A stretch of DNA of 64,000 nucleotides, taken from NCBI GenBank assembly GCA_949358305.1, contig OX442317.1, positions 7,072,186 through 7,136,185 on the forward strand. The letters are read 5' to 3'. The notes under the pieces are model-generated. The model was not told the origin of the DNA. It worked only from the letters and a program-made list of their open reading frames with translations, and did not search any database. Source of the stretch: Strigamia acuminata (Eukaryota; Arthropoda; Chilopoda; Geophilomorpha; Linotaeniidae). How positions within the stretch are numbered: position 1 is the first letter of the stretch; each line of letters opens with the position of its first letter. Below are positions 12,418 through 25,395 of the stretch, piece by piece. Position numbers and translations under genes: made by a program.

Positions 12418-15397
12418 GCCAGCTGACCGCGTTTGAGGCAGACAAATCAGCCCAGCGCTCCTACTTTAAATCATTCTTCCATCACATTTCATTCACCTTC
12501 TCTCTCTCTCTTTGCTCAGGTTTTGCACGCAGGCGCAGTGCAGCTGGATCCAGCATATCCTAGAGAGTTGTGCACTTCAAGTTGGCTGCTCTAAGGTTCA
12601 GCATTGGATCTGCTCATTATTCAGTGGTGGGGAAATATAAACTAAAGTCCAGTGATTCACATTTTCCAATGCCAGCACTTGAGAAGTTCAGGTTAATTAG
12701 AATATTAAGTGTTTTCTAATTGGTTCCACTTTTAAGACCAAGGTTGTTGACTAACAACGCTTTTCCGGATGATGGGGTCATTGGGCTCCATTTTCTCATT
12801 TTCTTTCTAAAAAGGAAAAATAAAAAAATATTAATTTTTTTTTTTTTTAAATATATCAAATTCCGAACTGATTTCATTTGATTTCAACTTTGATTACCTT
12901 TTTATTTTTATTTTTTTTTTATCTTTATTGCATAAAAGATTAGTTTATCTCAATTTTTTTTTTAAAAAATCTAATTTAAATTTTTCTTCAATTTCTTTGT
13001 GTGTTGGATTAAATTAGTGTTTACAATAATTGGGTAAAAATTATGAAAGCACGCATTTTCAACGTGATGATATGATAATTCCTGCTAAGAGCATTAAATT
13101 TTAATTAAAATCCTTGAAAAAAGAGCAAATTTTTGATAAATTTGACAAACATGACACAAGTAGATTACGATTTGTGATCTACAATTTTCTTATCGTCGCT
13201 TTTTGTCAGCAGAAAATGAGAAAACATTCCAAATCAGTGCCCAGTTTCCACGGTAATTATTTGCCCATAATAATCCAGCGGCACTCGTTTACGAGAAAGG
13301 ATAATAATAAAAAACAGACTTTATTCCTTTGGAAATGGACTTTGGTCTTAAATTAACAAACTGTGCACTTCATGGGATGGAAGCCGTTATTAACAGGCAT
13401 GACCAAGCCTCCGTTCCGTTTCAACTTGAAATGTAATCGCATTTTTTCGTTTCATAACTTGTCTAACTTAATGCCCTTTCAGCTCCTGACTCATCCCAAT
13501 AAGACGTTACAAGTGGAAATAATAAATAAACTTGTTAAAGAATGTTGCTGACAAACACTCCATAAATAGGAGATTAAAGTTTAATTCATATTCCACCTTC
13601 GAATCGTTAGAAAACGAGTTGTAACATGTCCACCGTCAAAATTATGTCCAACTTCGCCGAATTGTCGCTATATTCGTTATATTCGTCTTTGTTTTGCTTC
13701 GAGTCTGGAAAATAAAACGTTTCAATTATCCTATTCGTATTTTTTCAACATTTTAGACCATAGTTTAGTAATTTTACCTCCAAAATAACTTTTTTCTGAG
13801 CTTCGACGACGAAAAACGAGAAAACCTGGACACTTTCTCAATAGAACACATGAATTTCTAAATCCAGTTGAGTTTCGTGCATTTTGTTTACTTTTATTGT
13901 GTTCACAAATGAACTGGATTCTATGAAAGTGAGGTGAATATTAGTTCCGCAGCTTTGAAAATAAAAATTTGTTGAAACATTATTGTAAATAGAAAAGAAA
14001 ACTAAACACAATTTTAAAAATAAAAAACATAAAAACAAAAAAATATATATATATTTTTTTTTTCATTCAGATTTTTAAATTAATTCCTTGTGGCAAAGCC
14101 ATCAACTACAAATCATCATTTGATGAATGTTTGTCTCTCTAACTTTTTCTTAAAATGTACCCAAATAAAAAAAACCAAATATAAATAAAAATAAAAACTC
14201 CGAATTTAAATTTTACAGCTTAAACAATAAAAAAGATTACAGGTTATCGAAAGAAATGAAAAGAAATTTAATATAGATGTTCCATTGTTTTTCCAAAAAA
14301 CAAAGTATAGTGTAGTATTTTAGCCCTTTTTTCAAATATTGTGTAGGTTTATTGCTAGAAAAGTAGGTCAAGGGAAATGTTCACAAGAAAAAATTAGTAA
14401 TTGAAAAATTAACTTCATTATAACGAGGTTGTGGGGATGTCTGAAAGAAAGCAGACGACTTTCCCTCATTATACGAAGTAAAAATTGCTTTCTTCATCTA
14501 AATGTCGGAATAAAACTAAAAAATAAATTTTAAAAATTTTAAAAATTTAAAATATTAAAAATAATTTTCCACTTAAATTCATCAAAATGACAAAATGAAT
14601 GAAACGATTGGCAATCAAGACAGAGACAGGACGAAATCCGTCAAAATTTCCAAATTTTATACCAAATTTTTACTCGCAATAAAACGTGAGTTATGAGTGC
14701 AATCAAATTAGTCATAGCATCCAAGCGAGAAGTCAAAAAACATTACTCAACCCCAAATATTCACCCTCTACGACCATGGGGAACCGAAACGAACTAAAAC
14801 AAGGGAATTCAATAGGTTTCCCAATTTGCCACTAGTTTTTCACTCCAGTTTCTCACTTTTAATTGGTGTCCAAAATAAAATAACTCAAGAAAATAAAAGA
14901 ATTCCAGCACTGAATTATTTCTTTTTTCTTTCACATTTTATTGGTAGAAACCGCAAAGATTGTGTTACCGATACGATCGCAGCAAAAGTGACGTGACTGG
15001 GTGAATGACGTACGAGAATATGGAGATACAGTTAATTTATTTTATGTGGACCTTGGATTGATGGAATAAAATGTGAAAATTCGATATTTAGCCGAATAAC
15101 ATTGACATTCATTCCATTGCATAAGCAATGCATAATTTGTGTGGGCAAATTGTTTATTCGAGTGTCAAAAATCATTTACATTAATTGCATCATAAAAAAA
15201 ATTGTTTTTTCATTTAATGTTTTTGATGTTTTAGTAAAATATAAAGCCTTATTTAGTATCGTAATTCGTCCCGCTCTAAAATTGTAACAAAAATAGTCAT
15301 TTTCAATTTTTATGTTCCGAAAATTACATGTTTTTCGGTTTCATTTGTTCAATTGAATATTGAATCGTGTTACACGATTTAGCGTATAGCTAAATCT

Positions 15398-15472
15398 ATA
15401 TTTATCTCGATCTATCTCTATATTTATCTAAATTTATCTCTATATTTATCTATATTTATCTCTACCAGACTA
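15398..15472 (+). repeat. TATC-type short tandem repeat
   Basis: Imperfect repetition of TATCTATATT / TATCTCTATATT / TATCTAAATT over about 75 bases. Confidence 0.7.
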
Positions 15473-16396
15473 TCATTAACTCGTGTAAAACATTGTATTG
15501 GTGGAAAAAGCTACTGGAAATGCTCAAGCTTGATGGCACAGCAAAAAGGAATTACGAAAAAAAGCAATAAAATAGAATAAAATTAATTAATTCAATTCCG
15601 ACCCTCAGTAAATTTCAAAATAAATGTCAAAGTAATATGAAATAAAATTAACGTTCTCTATTTTCAGTATTGTAACTTCTCAGATGAGAACAATCGCGCG
15701 TGAATGAATAAACGGTTGGAATTATTCAGTTGAATTCTGAATGGCAGCCGTGAAATTCCACAAAGATGCCGCAGCTTCTAGTTTAATAAGATTATAATAA
15801 AAGATTTTTTTTTCCAACGGAGGAATTACTAACAAATATCATGAGAACTGCGCATTGTGGAATACCAAATTGCCAAAAATGTTTCCAGACGTGAGCAGCA
15901 CACCCAGCACACATTCCCAGCGACATCTAATGGGCATTCTTCAAACTTTGTGTTGAAAAATGTCTGCGGAGTTTCTTCAGAATGAGAAATAATTTCGTTT
16001 TATGTGATTATAAAGCAAGATGAGAAGTTCTAAATTGTGTATCAAAACTTCTTGATGAAATGTTTTATCTTAAAGTGTTTACCTAAGAAGGATTTCATGT
16101 ATGAATGAAAAGGTTAATACTTCGTTATCATCTTTGTGTTTGGCTTTGCTATTAACCTTTTGCTTCGCACCTCTTAAACAATTTGAATATTCACTCAAAT
16201 CAAGAGATTTTACACCAAAATTTAAATAAACTGTGGAACAAAACATTAGATAAATAAATATAAGCTAATAAACAAAAGTCAAAAATCCATATCCGACACC
16301 AGAAACTCTTTTAGATTGCATTGCATTTCCATCATGGTGTCATCTATTAAATAAATAAATAATGAATAAATAAAATTTATTTCAGCTTTGGCCAAT

Positions 16397-16411
16397 TTAG
16401 GTTAGGTTAGG
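16397..16411 (+). repeat. Three tandem TTAGG units
   Basis: TTAGG occurs three times in a row and is followed by TTAA. TTAGG is the usual arthropod telomere unit, but three copies also occur by chance and as common dispersed repeats, so this is only a weak taxonomic hint. Confidence 0.6.
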
Positions 16412-16939
16412 TTAAAAATAAAAAATAAATCGCAAAAAAAATATCGCGAATAAACAAATCACGAATAAAAATTCAGCACCCCCTGTGTACACATATTTGG
16501 CCCTTTCGTTTTCTTACATTTGTGGCAAATTAGTTTTGAATTGCATCTACAGAAGTAAATAAAATAAATATAAATAAAAATAAATTCGGTTATGCGTACT
16601 GTTTGAATGCAAGTGCTTAACCTCAAAATATACTTACTTCACACATAAAACGACTAAACAACTCATGGTCACAGATTAGGTGATCCGTCCTTTACTCCTT
16701 TGGCGCCATCGATGGTCAAAGCGCGATGTGAGCGGATATGACCTCACACACAATTCACAACTCAACTAGAAACACACTACCCGTTCACCAGCGGCCAGCC
16801 GCTTACTAAATGAAGTAGAAATTAATAATAAAACAAACCACAAAAAATGTGATCAAAATCGCAAAATTGCATATTTTTATTGCTTAAGGAATCCCATACA
16901 TTACAACACAATTTATACATAAACTCCCTGCAATGCAAA

Positions 16940-19260
16940 TCTATAAGAATTATATATTTACTAAAGAATCTACTGCTATCTATTATTTTGATTAATAAAA
17001 ATAATTTTGCATCTGACATAAAAAATTCTAATTTATGCATAAAAGGCATAAAAGGCATAATTGAAAAGAAGCAATACATCCAAGTTGTTACATCTAACAT
17101 AACCTTTAATGTCAGCGTAAGCTGTATCGTCAATATTACTACAATGGATGATGTGTAACTCATTCATTGGATTTGGCATTGCCAACAATTTTATGACCGA
17201 ACTGGAAGAAATGAAGTGACAGTATGCTAAATGTAAAACTTTGAGACATTGTAGCGCATTTGATTTAACAAGTTCCAAAACTACATCGTCAGAAAATGTT
17301 GAACAATTATCAAAATACAATGTTTCTATTTTTTTACATTGCATCAATAACATTTTCACTTGTTGTTTAGTAATAAAGGGTACACCATAACAGTTTAATT
17401 GCAGATGGCGAAGGTTTTTGAACGGAACATCAATAATATCATCACTTTCATTAAAAATAGAACAATGTTTTAATGTTAATTTTGTTAACTTTGGCCAAAC
17501 GCGATCAATAAGTCGAATATTCACCGATGAAACTCGACACAAATCGAGACTCGTCAACCGCTTAGACCATGCTAAAATGTTTAAATCTAAATCAATTTCG
17601 TCATGTACTATAGCTAAGCTTCTTAAATTTGGAAATTTGGTCTTCAGGATGGGAAAATGTTTCTCTCTTATGTATAAAACTTCTTCGACGGAATAAGTGC
17701 GCGATATTTAGTTTGTATTTGACTGCAGTGCTAACTCAGTTAGTAATGGGCGCCAGTTAAGAGCTCTAAACACCTTTAACAGGGACAGTTTGTTAAGAAG
17801 GAACAAACAATCTTCTGTTGTGACACTAGTGTTGCAAACATCCAAATACTCTAGCTTGACACAACAGCTTAACGACCGGAACCCACTAACACTAACATTA
17901 CGGCAACAAGAAATGTTGAGATGCTTCATCAGCGGACAATTCTCTACTATTGCAGTAACAACTTCATCATTGCATTCGTTTCTCAGCTGCAGGTTTAAAT
18001 ATTGAAGTTTCGGTAAATTTTCCATCAATTTGACTATGGATCTGGATGGAATTGTCACACTACCGGTACGACCGTATCGGTAGTGTCTTTCCAAGTTTAG
18101 ATGCACAAGGTTTCCACAAACGTGTCCTATTTCATCGAGTAGAGGAATGGTGGGCAAATCAAAAATCTCCATATGGTGTAGTGACAAAACGCCGGAATAA
18201 ATGAAAATCTTTGACCGCAATTGTAAAAACGGAGACGAATCATCAAATTCCTGACACAGACGATCGAATATTTTAGCAATAAATCTGGACGGTGCATTTG
18301 CCAGTTGATCTTGTATCTCTTCAAATCGAGTGGTCGCAACATTTAAACACAAATCGTTCAGACTCGGTGATTTCCTGCGTGGCATGTCGACTGAGAACGT
18401 AAGATGCGAATTATGAAAGTCTCGAACAATTTCTTTATATAGGCGAAACGAACGCCTAACGCACGATGGACGTTTTTCGCCACACGTTGTTAGATCGTTG
18501 GCAAAAAGAACTTTGTGTCACGATCATGACCCGGAATAAGGTTTAGACGTAGCGCGGTGTAATGCGGTGAAGCACCACTGAGTTGCTTCTAACGGTGCAC
18601 TGCAGCAAAGTTTAAGAAAAGTGACAATCTGAAATTAAAGACAATTATCATTTCGCAACCACAGGTGAATAATTTTTGTGATAATTTACCCTTATATTTT
18701 ACTTTTCTATTCACCAATTCATAAATTTTATTAATATCTCTGTTTTTCTTTATTTTCACTGCAAATGACTAGATCTCGTAACAAATCCAAACAAATATTC
18801 TTTTTAATTTACAAAAAAAAGACAATTTAATCACCACTCTTTGATCTTTCCATTCTTTGAGAGCATTTTAATTATTTCCTCAATTTGTCTTCAAATATAG
18901 TTTTTTAAAAAAAAACAATTTTTTTCTGAAATTCGAAAAAAATTACATTTCTCTGCTACTTTGGTTCGGTATTAAACTAAAAAAAAATTATATTGCTGAA
19001 TTTAATTAAGTTAAGTTTGATTTTTATCTAAAAATAAAACGCAAAATCAATGAAGAGCAACTTAATTGCTCAAAATTCGAAAATATCGCATCAAAAAATT
19101 TGTTTAAACAAATGTATAATAGTAATAATATATAATAGTGTATGGTAGGGTAGGGTTAAATTTATTATCACACTCTTTTATTAGTTTGATGAGTGTGTGA
19201 GAAGAATAAAGACAACCGCTTTAGTTGGTTGTCCAAACTAGACTACCGTAGCTTTATTAA
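16940..19260 (-). repeat. Inverted duplication, arm A (pairs with 24328-27312)
   Basis: The reverse complement of this arm matches the plus strand at 24328-27312. Matches include the outer end (AGCTACGGTAG, the AACCAACTAAAGCGGTTGTC word, the CACACTCATCAAAC word), the LRR coding part, and the inner end with the ATTTTTTATGTCAGATGCAA word. The two arms point toward each other and enclose the CERT gene. Relative to arm A, arm B lacks the equivalent of about 17,806-18,935 and has gained a LINE. Confidence 0.8.
17033..18385 (-). pseudogene. ZYG11-like leucine-rich-repeat protein, copy A, one premature stop
   Basis: A 451-codon frame starts at ATG 18385 and runs to a stop at 17033, interrupted only by TAA at codon 226 (17708-17710). 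The sister copy B has CAA at the equivalent codon, so this is a single C-to-T nonsense change. The N-terminus has SLNDLCLNVATT (residues 8-19), which fits the elongin BC-box pattern Leu-x3-Cys and resembles the start of ZYG11/ZER1 substrate adaptors of CUL2 ubiquitin ligases. After it come repeated LRR units such as LQYLNLQL, MKHLNISCCRNV, LEYLDVCNTSV and LTSLDLCRV. It is shorter than ZYG11 (about 740 residues), with no obvious ARM-repeat half. It could still be a truncated working gene of 225 residues, or the stop may be an allele or sequencing error. Confidence 0.65.
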
Positions 19261-20456
19261 ATCAAATCAGATAAATAACCTCCAGGGGGAGCAGAATGCT
19301 CACAGAGTGAATGATCTAAAGCCTTCTTGATCATGAATCCAGGTCAAATCTCTGCTCAGTTTCAACTAGTTGTCCCAATCTGGGTGGGAATATTAATAAA
19401 AACCAGACTAATTTCTCCACAAGTGAGTTTATCCAGCGTAATTCTATTTTCATATCACGATCGAAATCTCCATTAAATTATAAACTCAAACTGTGGTTTT
19501 TCCATTCTTTCACTTGAAAATAATTCGCAGTATTTAATTTTAAAGATTTCCCATTTTCTCACCAGGTTAAAGCAACAGTCAAACTAGCGACATCTCTAAG
19601 CAATAAACAGAATCCTTATGTTGATAAAACTGAGAACTAATAAGTGAAAAAATCAAATATCAAATATCAAAAATCAAATATCGGCCAACACTGCAGCTTG
19701 CAGTCCACGACCGCTTTCCTCCTCCCTCAATAAATCTCACGACAATTCCAGTTCTAGCCGCATCACGACTCCCAAAGCACCTAAAAGAGCCGTAATGTGG
19801 GTATCCGCTAGTTTAAAAGCGTGCCACTCGAGGGCGCTACAACTAACTTGATAACTTGATTCATAAATTGTTTTTAATGTTAGTTTTTAATTTGGCTCGG
19901 TGCCATCTTTTCCCAATCAATTTTTATTTTTTTTAAAAACCACACCCCCAGTTTCGTAACTCATGCGTAGATATTTTGAAACGAAATAGACGCGCGTGCT
20001 TTAAATCAAAACTTTTTGTAAAATAAAATCAGCCGAGCGGTTTTATGTGCGTAAATAAATACAACTTAGATGAAACGATAAGTCCACTCGACGTCACCAT
20101 CGAAAATCTATATAAAAATCAAAACGCAAACGAACTCAACTTCCAATCCAAAAATAAAAATCTAAAAATCCTAATCTATAACCGGTCACTTAAATTGATA
20201 ACCCAAAAAGCGAACTTAACCAACTATGACAACCACGCCGTCCTAACGCCTCTCACTATTGGTCCAATCCCGAACACACGCAGAAAGCCGCGCTCCCATT
20301 GGCCGCGTAATTCTCCATTTGCAATCGGTGTTATCTTGTGATCACCTTGTTTGTGCTCTCATGTTTATTTCGTGTTTTCCGTCTTAGTTTCCAGTCACAT
20401 GTTGCAGCAAACTGACTAACGAGTGCGAGTAAACTATCCACTAATCACATGCACAA
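18386..20456. other. Intergenic between the LRR copy A and CERT
   Basis: The first 870 bases belong to arm A of the inverted duplication and should contain the upstream region of LRR copy A. From 19,260 to 20,456 the sequence is unique and AT-rich, and must hold the CERT promoter and 5' leader. The open frame at 20045-20341 has no supporting features. No TATA box is obvious. Confidence 0.45.
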
Positions 20457-23257
20457 ATGTCGGACGATCACAGTGTGAATTTGAGCGACGAAGACGAATA
20501 CGACGAAGGGTTTCCAACAGCTGAACTTTCCGGCCATCTGAGTAAATGGACTAACTATATCCATGGATGGCAGATCAGGTACATCGCCCTCAGAGATGGA
20601 ACGTTATCCTATTACAAGTCCGAAAATGATACCACATATGGTTGCAGAGGTGCCATAAGCATTCACAAAGCGACTATCAAAGTGAGTTTGTGCTCTAATC
20701 GACTTTTAATGCCCATTTGTTCATTCTTTTTCTGTTTATTTCGTTTTAGCCACACGAATTTGATGAATGTCGGTTTGACGTAAGTGTAAATGATTGTGTA
20801 TGGTACTTACGAGCCGATTCGGCCGAGGAACGGCGAAGATGGGTTGATACATTGGAATCATTTAAGGTATACAAATTTCAGACAAGTTTTAATTAAGTTT
20901 GTTGAGATGTTATGTGATTTTGGAGCATTTGCAAGTCTGTAGGTTATGTTTTGTGACTTAAAATCGCTTGGAAAAGTGCGGGGTTCCACCAAATAATTTT
21001 TTTTTAAATGGTAGAAAATTTTACTTTGAATAGCCAATATGATTTTCTTCTACTTTCGCAGAAAATGCATTTTTTAGTGTTAAAATCTTCTATTTTTGTG
21101 TGTGAAACGCACTTTTTACATGTTAAAATGCATTTTTTACGTGTTAAAATGCATTTTTTTCGTGTTAAAAGGCTTTCTATTGGTCTAAAAACAAATTTTA
21201 GATGGTACGGTGCATTTTTAGGCGGATAAAAGCACATTTTAGTCACAAAATAAACAATTTCAGAAGCAAAATAATCAAACATCGAGTTAAAAATAAGCAA
21301 AAAAATATATTTAGCTTTTTTAGTCTACAATAATAAATATTTAATTATTATACTTTTAGGCAGAGTCCGGTTATGGGAGCGAAAACAACCTCCGTCGTCA
21401 TGGATCTGCCATATCATTAGCAAGTGCTAGTTTATCGGGCACTAGCAGTTCGTCATTCAAAAAAGGACGTGGTTTAAGGGAAAAGCTGGCAGAAATGGAG
21501 ACTTTTCGAGACATTCTATGTCGACAAACGGACACCCTGCAAAGTTATTTCGACGCATGCGCAGAATCGGTGGCCGTTATCACCAAAGACGATACAATGA
21601 GTATAAATTTCACAAAATTTGTTATAATTGTTTAAAAATTTAATAAAAAAAATGTTTTTATTCAATTCCACGCAGTGATTTCTGACGAAACTGAAGAAAT
21701 CGATGAATATGCACCGCACAATGGACCCCAAGTGAAACCGATTCGTGAAAAAGTGGGAATTAGGAAAGAATTGGTGTTGCAACACGGTGCACATGCGATT
21801 GATTTCAAAGGAGAAGCTTTCACGTTCAAAGCGACGACCGCGGGAATTCTGGCCACGCTTTCGCATTGCATCGAATTGATGAACCAAAGGGAGGACAGTT
21901 GGAAAAGGCGTTTCGACCGAGAAATGGAGAGGCGTAAAAAGCTCGAGGAACTCCACAAACAAGCCTTGAACGAAGCGCAACAAGCAAAAACCATCGTCCT
22001 TGGAGGACCCGATTTTGAAGTTCGAAAATATAAATTATTTTTGTTAAAATCCGAATTAAAATTAATTTTGTTTTCGGGTAATTCTAGGAAGGTCCGCACA
22101 GTTCTATTAACGAAGAGGAATTTTTCGACGCTGTCGACGCCAGTTTAGATAAATTGGACAGCGAAGAAGAAAAAGTAATGTCGGAAGTATTGCTCGAACA
22201 CATTTGGCAAAGAAAGTGAGGAATTAATCACCGATTAATTACAGAGGCAGCAGTTGAGTCGCATGAAAAACAAACACACGCCGAAGCAGTACACGTCGTT
22301 ATTGCAGCATTATCTATGGCCTCAAGTGCGTGCAATTTGTCATTTTATTTCCTTTTTAAATTACGTAATGTTTTTATTAGGTCAACGAAGTTACGGTTGA
22401 GCAATTACGTCATGCGAAAATGGGCGTCGGCGAAGGTGGTTGGAATTTATTCGCGGAGGACGGGGAAATGCGCATGTACAAACGGGAGGTCGAGGAGGGC
22501 GGCGTGGTCGTCGATCCGCTCAAAGCCGTTCACACTGTCAAAGGAGTGACTGGGCATGAGATGTGTCATTATTTTTTCGAACCTGACTTCCGGACAGATT
22601 GGGAAAGTAAATTAATTAATTTTTAATTTAATTTAATTTATATAATTAATTTTTTTTGTTTTAAAGCGACAATTGAAAGCATGCGAGTGTTGGAAGTGGT
22701 TTCCGATAATACAATAGTTTTTCATCAAATACATAAACGAATTTGGCCAGCAACACAACGTGATTCCTTGTTCTGGTCGCACATTTTACGTGTTCCGAAC
22801 GAAGAAGATCAGGACGCACACGACATTTGGATCGTTTGCAACAATTCAACCGATTACACTGACACTCCAGTAAATTAATTTGACGCATTTCATTAATTAT
22901 TTATTTATTTTTAAATATATTTTTTAAATTTCAGACCAATAAATGCGTGCGATTAAAACTGACGGTCATTCTTATGTGTCAGACATTTATCGATCCTCCG
23001 GAAGAGGGTGAAGAAATCACGAGGGATAATCTGACGTGTAAAATTACATATTGTTCAACGGGTATAAATTATTTTTTAAAAAATTTAAATTTAATAATAA
23101 TAATTTATTTTTATATTTTTTTTCTAAAGTCAATCCTGGTGGTTGGGCGCCCGCTTCAGTTCTACGCGCGGTGTACAAGCGAGAATATCCCAAGTTCCTC
23201 AAACGATTTACACAATACGTCAAAGATCAAACAGAATTGAAGCCGATTATGTTTTGA
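20457..23257 (+). CDS. CERT1: Ceramide transfer protein CERT (PH-FFAT-START), complete
   Basis: Ten exons in phase: 20457-20681, 20750-20866, 21360-21600, 21676-22019, 22088-22174, 22245-22325, 22381-22606, 22667-22869, 22935-23061 and 23130-23257, giving 592 residues (human CERT is about 600-620). Residues about 20-115 form the PH domain ([21 protein letters not shown]), which in the family binds Golgi PI4P. Residues about 117-150 are the serine-repeat motif region ([14 protein letters not shown]), phosphorylated by CK1 in mammals. [17 protein letters not shown] follows as coiled coil. The FFAT motif EFFDAVD (320-326) should bind VAP on the ER. Residues about 366-592 are the START domain ([34 protein letters not shown]). 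The protein carries ceramide from ER to Golgi for sphingomyelin synthesis. The gene lies between the two arms of an inverted duplication. Confidence 0.96.
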
Positions 23258-23996
23258 TTTATAAATTCTAGAATGTTAATTTTTTTTCTTTATTCCTCGT
23301 TTTAATTATTATTATTATTATTTTCATTTATTATTATTATTATTATTAGCAACGGTTGAAAATACCAAATGTTTACGCCATCCAAAGATATTAGTGCATG
23401 TTAAGAATGGTTAACTATTTTTTCTAAAATTTATATGGGTTTTGAAAAATGGAAATATAAGAATTTATGCAAATAATTTAATTCCGGATGCAGTATTGTT
23501 GTAATATTTTATGCGAGCATAATATTGATGTAAAAAAAAATTGTTGAAACTTGATTAATTTGCGATATCGTCTTAATTTAACAAAATTTGAAACAATATT
23601 ATGCTCATTTAAAACTCTTCATATATACACACACACACACACATACCGGTATATATATATGTACTAATTGTATATTAATGTACTCTAAATATTAATTTTT
23701 AATTACTGGATTCATGCTGTACAAAAGATAACAAACATGTCCGAATTTGTTGGATTTTCACGTGGGAAACATTTTAAAACACTTGGGACCAAATTTTGAT
23801 CGGGTATATTTGATAAATCATCAAACCAAACATTTGGCATATTTATGGTTAATGAGTTGTTGTTTTAACGAACATTGTAAACTGATTGAATTTTTTCCAT
23901 GCTTTTTTCCCCATCCTAATCATTGATAATGTAAAAAAAAATTGTAATAACTCTTAATAAAAAAAATAAAAAATAAAAAAAATATAAATTGCGATG
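23258..23996. other. CERT 3' region with microsatellites
   Basis: AT-rich sequence after the CERT stop. It has an ATT-type repeat near 23,308-23,350 and a CA-repeat running into a TA-repeat at about 23,630-23,662. AATAAA occurs near 23,955, but I cannot tell which polyadenylation site is used. No gene seen. Confidence 0.5.
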
Positions 23997-24236
23997 TACA
24001 GGGTGTCCACAAAGTCTTTAGACAATTTGAAAAAATAATCAGATACTTTCAAAACTTGTTCATAACATACAGTAATTTTTTTTTCAATATAGTTAATAAA
24101 TTTTTATATGGTCCCTATTCGTTGCAGGAACCAAATCTAACAGATTTTCAATTTCTGTCCTTGTTCTCCTAACATAGCTTCATCGATGGTCTCAATGGCG
24201 CATAACCTCGCGAAAAGAAGTCCAGGGGTGTTAAGG
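23997..24236 (-). mobile_element. Mariner-like transposase remnant with terminal repeat
   Basis: The left end reads TA then CAGGGTGTCCACAAAGTC, a mariner-type terminal repeat. Read on the minus strand, the interior contains LTPLDFFSRGY, close to the TPxDFFLWGY block around the last catalytic acid of mariner-family transposases. Stops follow soon after, so only a decayed 3' end of the gene remains. An inverted partner of the terminal repeat lies at 32950-32981. From 24,237 a second small repeat begins (GACCGTCCATAAATTACG), probably nested. Confidence 0.55.
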
Positions 24237-24661
24237 ACCGTCCATAAATTACGTAACGCGAAAATTTGGGATCGTAACAAATTCCCAAACCGCCCACCCC
24301 CTAATTACGGTACGTAACAAAATTTAGCTACGGTAGCCTAGTTTGAACAACCAACTAAAGCGGTTGTCTTTATTCTTCTCACACACTCATCAAACTAATA
24401 AAATAATGTGATAATGAATTTAACCATACCATACACTATTATATATTATTACTATGATGCCATTATTTAATTATTTAAACAATTTTTTTGGTGCGATATC
24501 TTTGGATTTTGAGCAATTAAGTTGCTGTTCATTGATTTTGCGTTTTATTTTTAGATAGAAATAAAACTTAGCTTAATTAAATTCAGCAATATAAATTTTT
24601 ATTAGTTTAATATTGAACTAAATTGGCATAGCAGCAGAGAAATGTAATTTTTTTCGAAGAC

Positions 24662-25395
24662 TGTTTGTTCCTTCTTAACAAACTGCCCCTGTTAAAGGTG
24701 TTTAGAGTTGCTGATACCTGGCGCCCATTACTAACTGAGTTAGCACTGCAGACAAATACAAACCAAATATCGCGCACTTATTCCGTCGAAAAAGTTTTAT
24801 TCATAAAAACGAAACATTTTCCCATTCTGAGGACCCAATTTCCAAATTTAAGAAGTTTAGCTTTCTTACATGACGGAACTGATTTAGATTTAAATATTTT
24901 AGCATGGTCTAGGTGGTTGACGAGTCTCGATTTGTGTAGAGTTCCATCGGTGAATATTCGACTTATTGATCGCGTTTGGCCAATGTTAGCAAAATTAACA
25001 TTAAGATATTGTTCTATTTTTAATGAAAGTGATGATATTATTGATGTTCCGTTCAAAAACCTTCGCCATCTGAAGTTAGACTGTCACACTGTCATTACTA
25101 AACAACAAGTGAAAATGTTATTGATGCAATGTAAAAAAGTAGAAACATTGTTTATTCTTAATTGTGAAAGATTTTCGGACGATTTACTTTTGGAACTTGT
25201 TAAATCAAATGCGCTACAATGTCTCAAAGTTTTACGTTTAGAAAACTGTCCCTTCATTTCTTCCAGTTCGGTCATAAAATTTTTGGCAATGCCAAATCCA
25301 TTGAATGAGTTACACATCATCCATTGTAGTAATATTGACGATATAGCTTATGCTGCCATTAAGGGTTATGTTAGATGTAACAACTTGGATGTACA
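24662..25395 (+). pseudogene. ZYG11-like LRR protein, copy B, 5' half deleted
   Basis: This copy retains the second half of the LRR gene: LLTELALQTNTN, LTSLDLCRV, RLIDRVWPML, then LRR-like units to CNNLDV. It has a sense codon (CAA) where copy A has TAA. It lacks the first roughly 200 codons, including the BC-box, because of the deletion at about 24,660. Its last residues are replaced by LINE sequence. It runs on in frame into the LINE reverse transcriptase, which makes one continuous 767-codon open frame (24665-26968). That open frame is a fusion by insertion, not evidence of a working gene, although transcription of a chimera cannot be excluded. Confidence 0.7.

Larger units (their letters stand above)
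12418..16939. other. Intergenic, AT-rich
   Basis: No exon with both splice signals and sensible protein was found. The stretch holds many A/T homopolymer runs, a TATC-type minisatellite (15398-15472) and three TTAGG units (16397-16411). The part just right of 12,417 should include the promoter and 5' leader of the thrombospondin-type gene. A short pyrimidine tract CTTCTCTCTCTCTCTTTG lies near 12,500; I cannot place a TATA box confidently. Confidence 0.5.

Noticed and set aside
13114-13356. Plus-strand 80-codon frame starting MKKEQIFDKF
   Set aside because: AT-rich chance frame without features.
21662-22099. Minus-strand open frames opposite CERT exon 4
   Set aside because: Shadows of the coding strand; the CERT frame is fully conserved.
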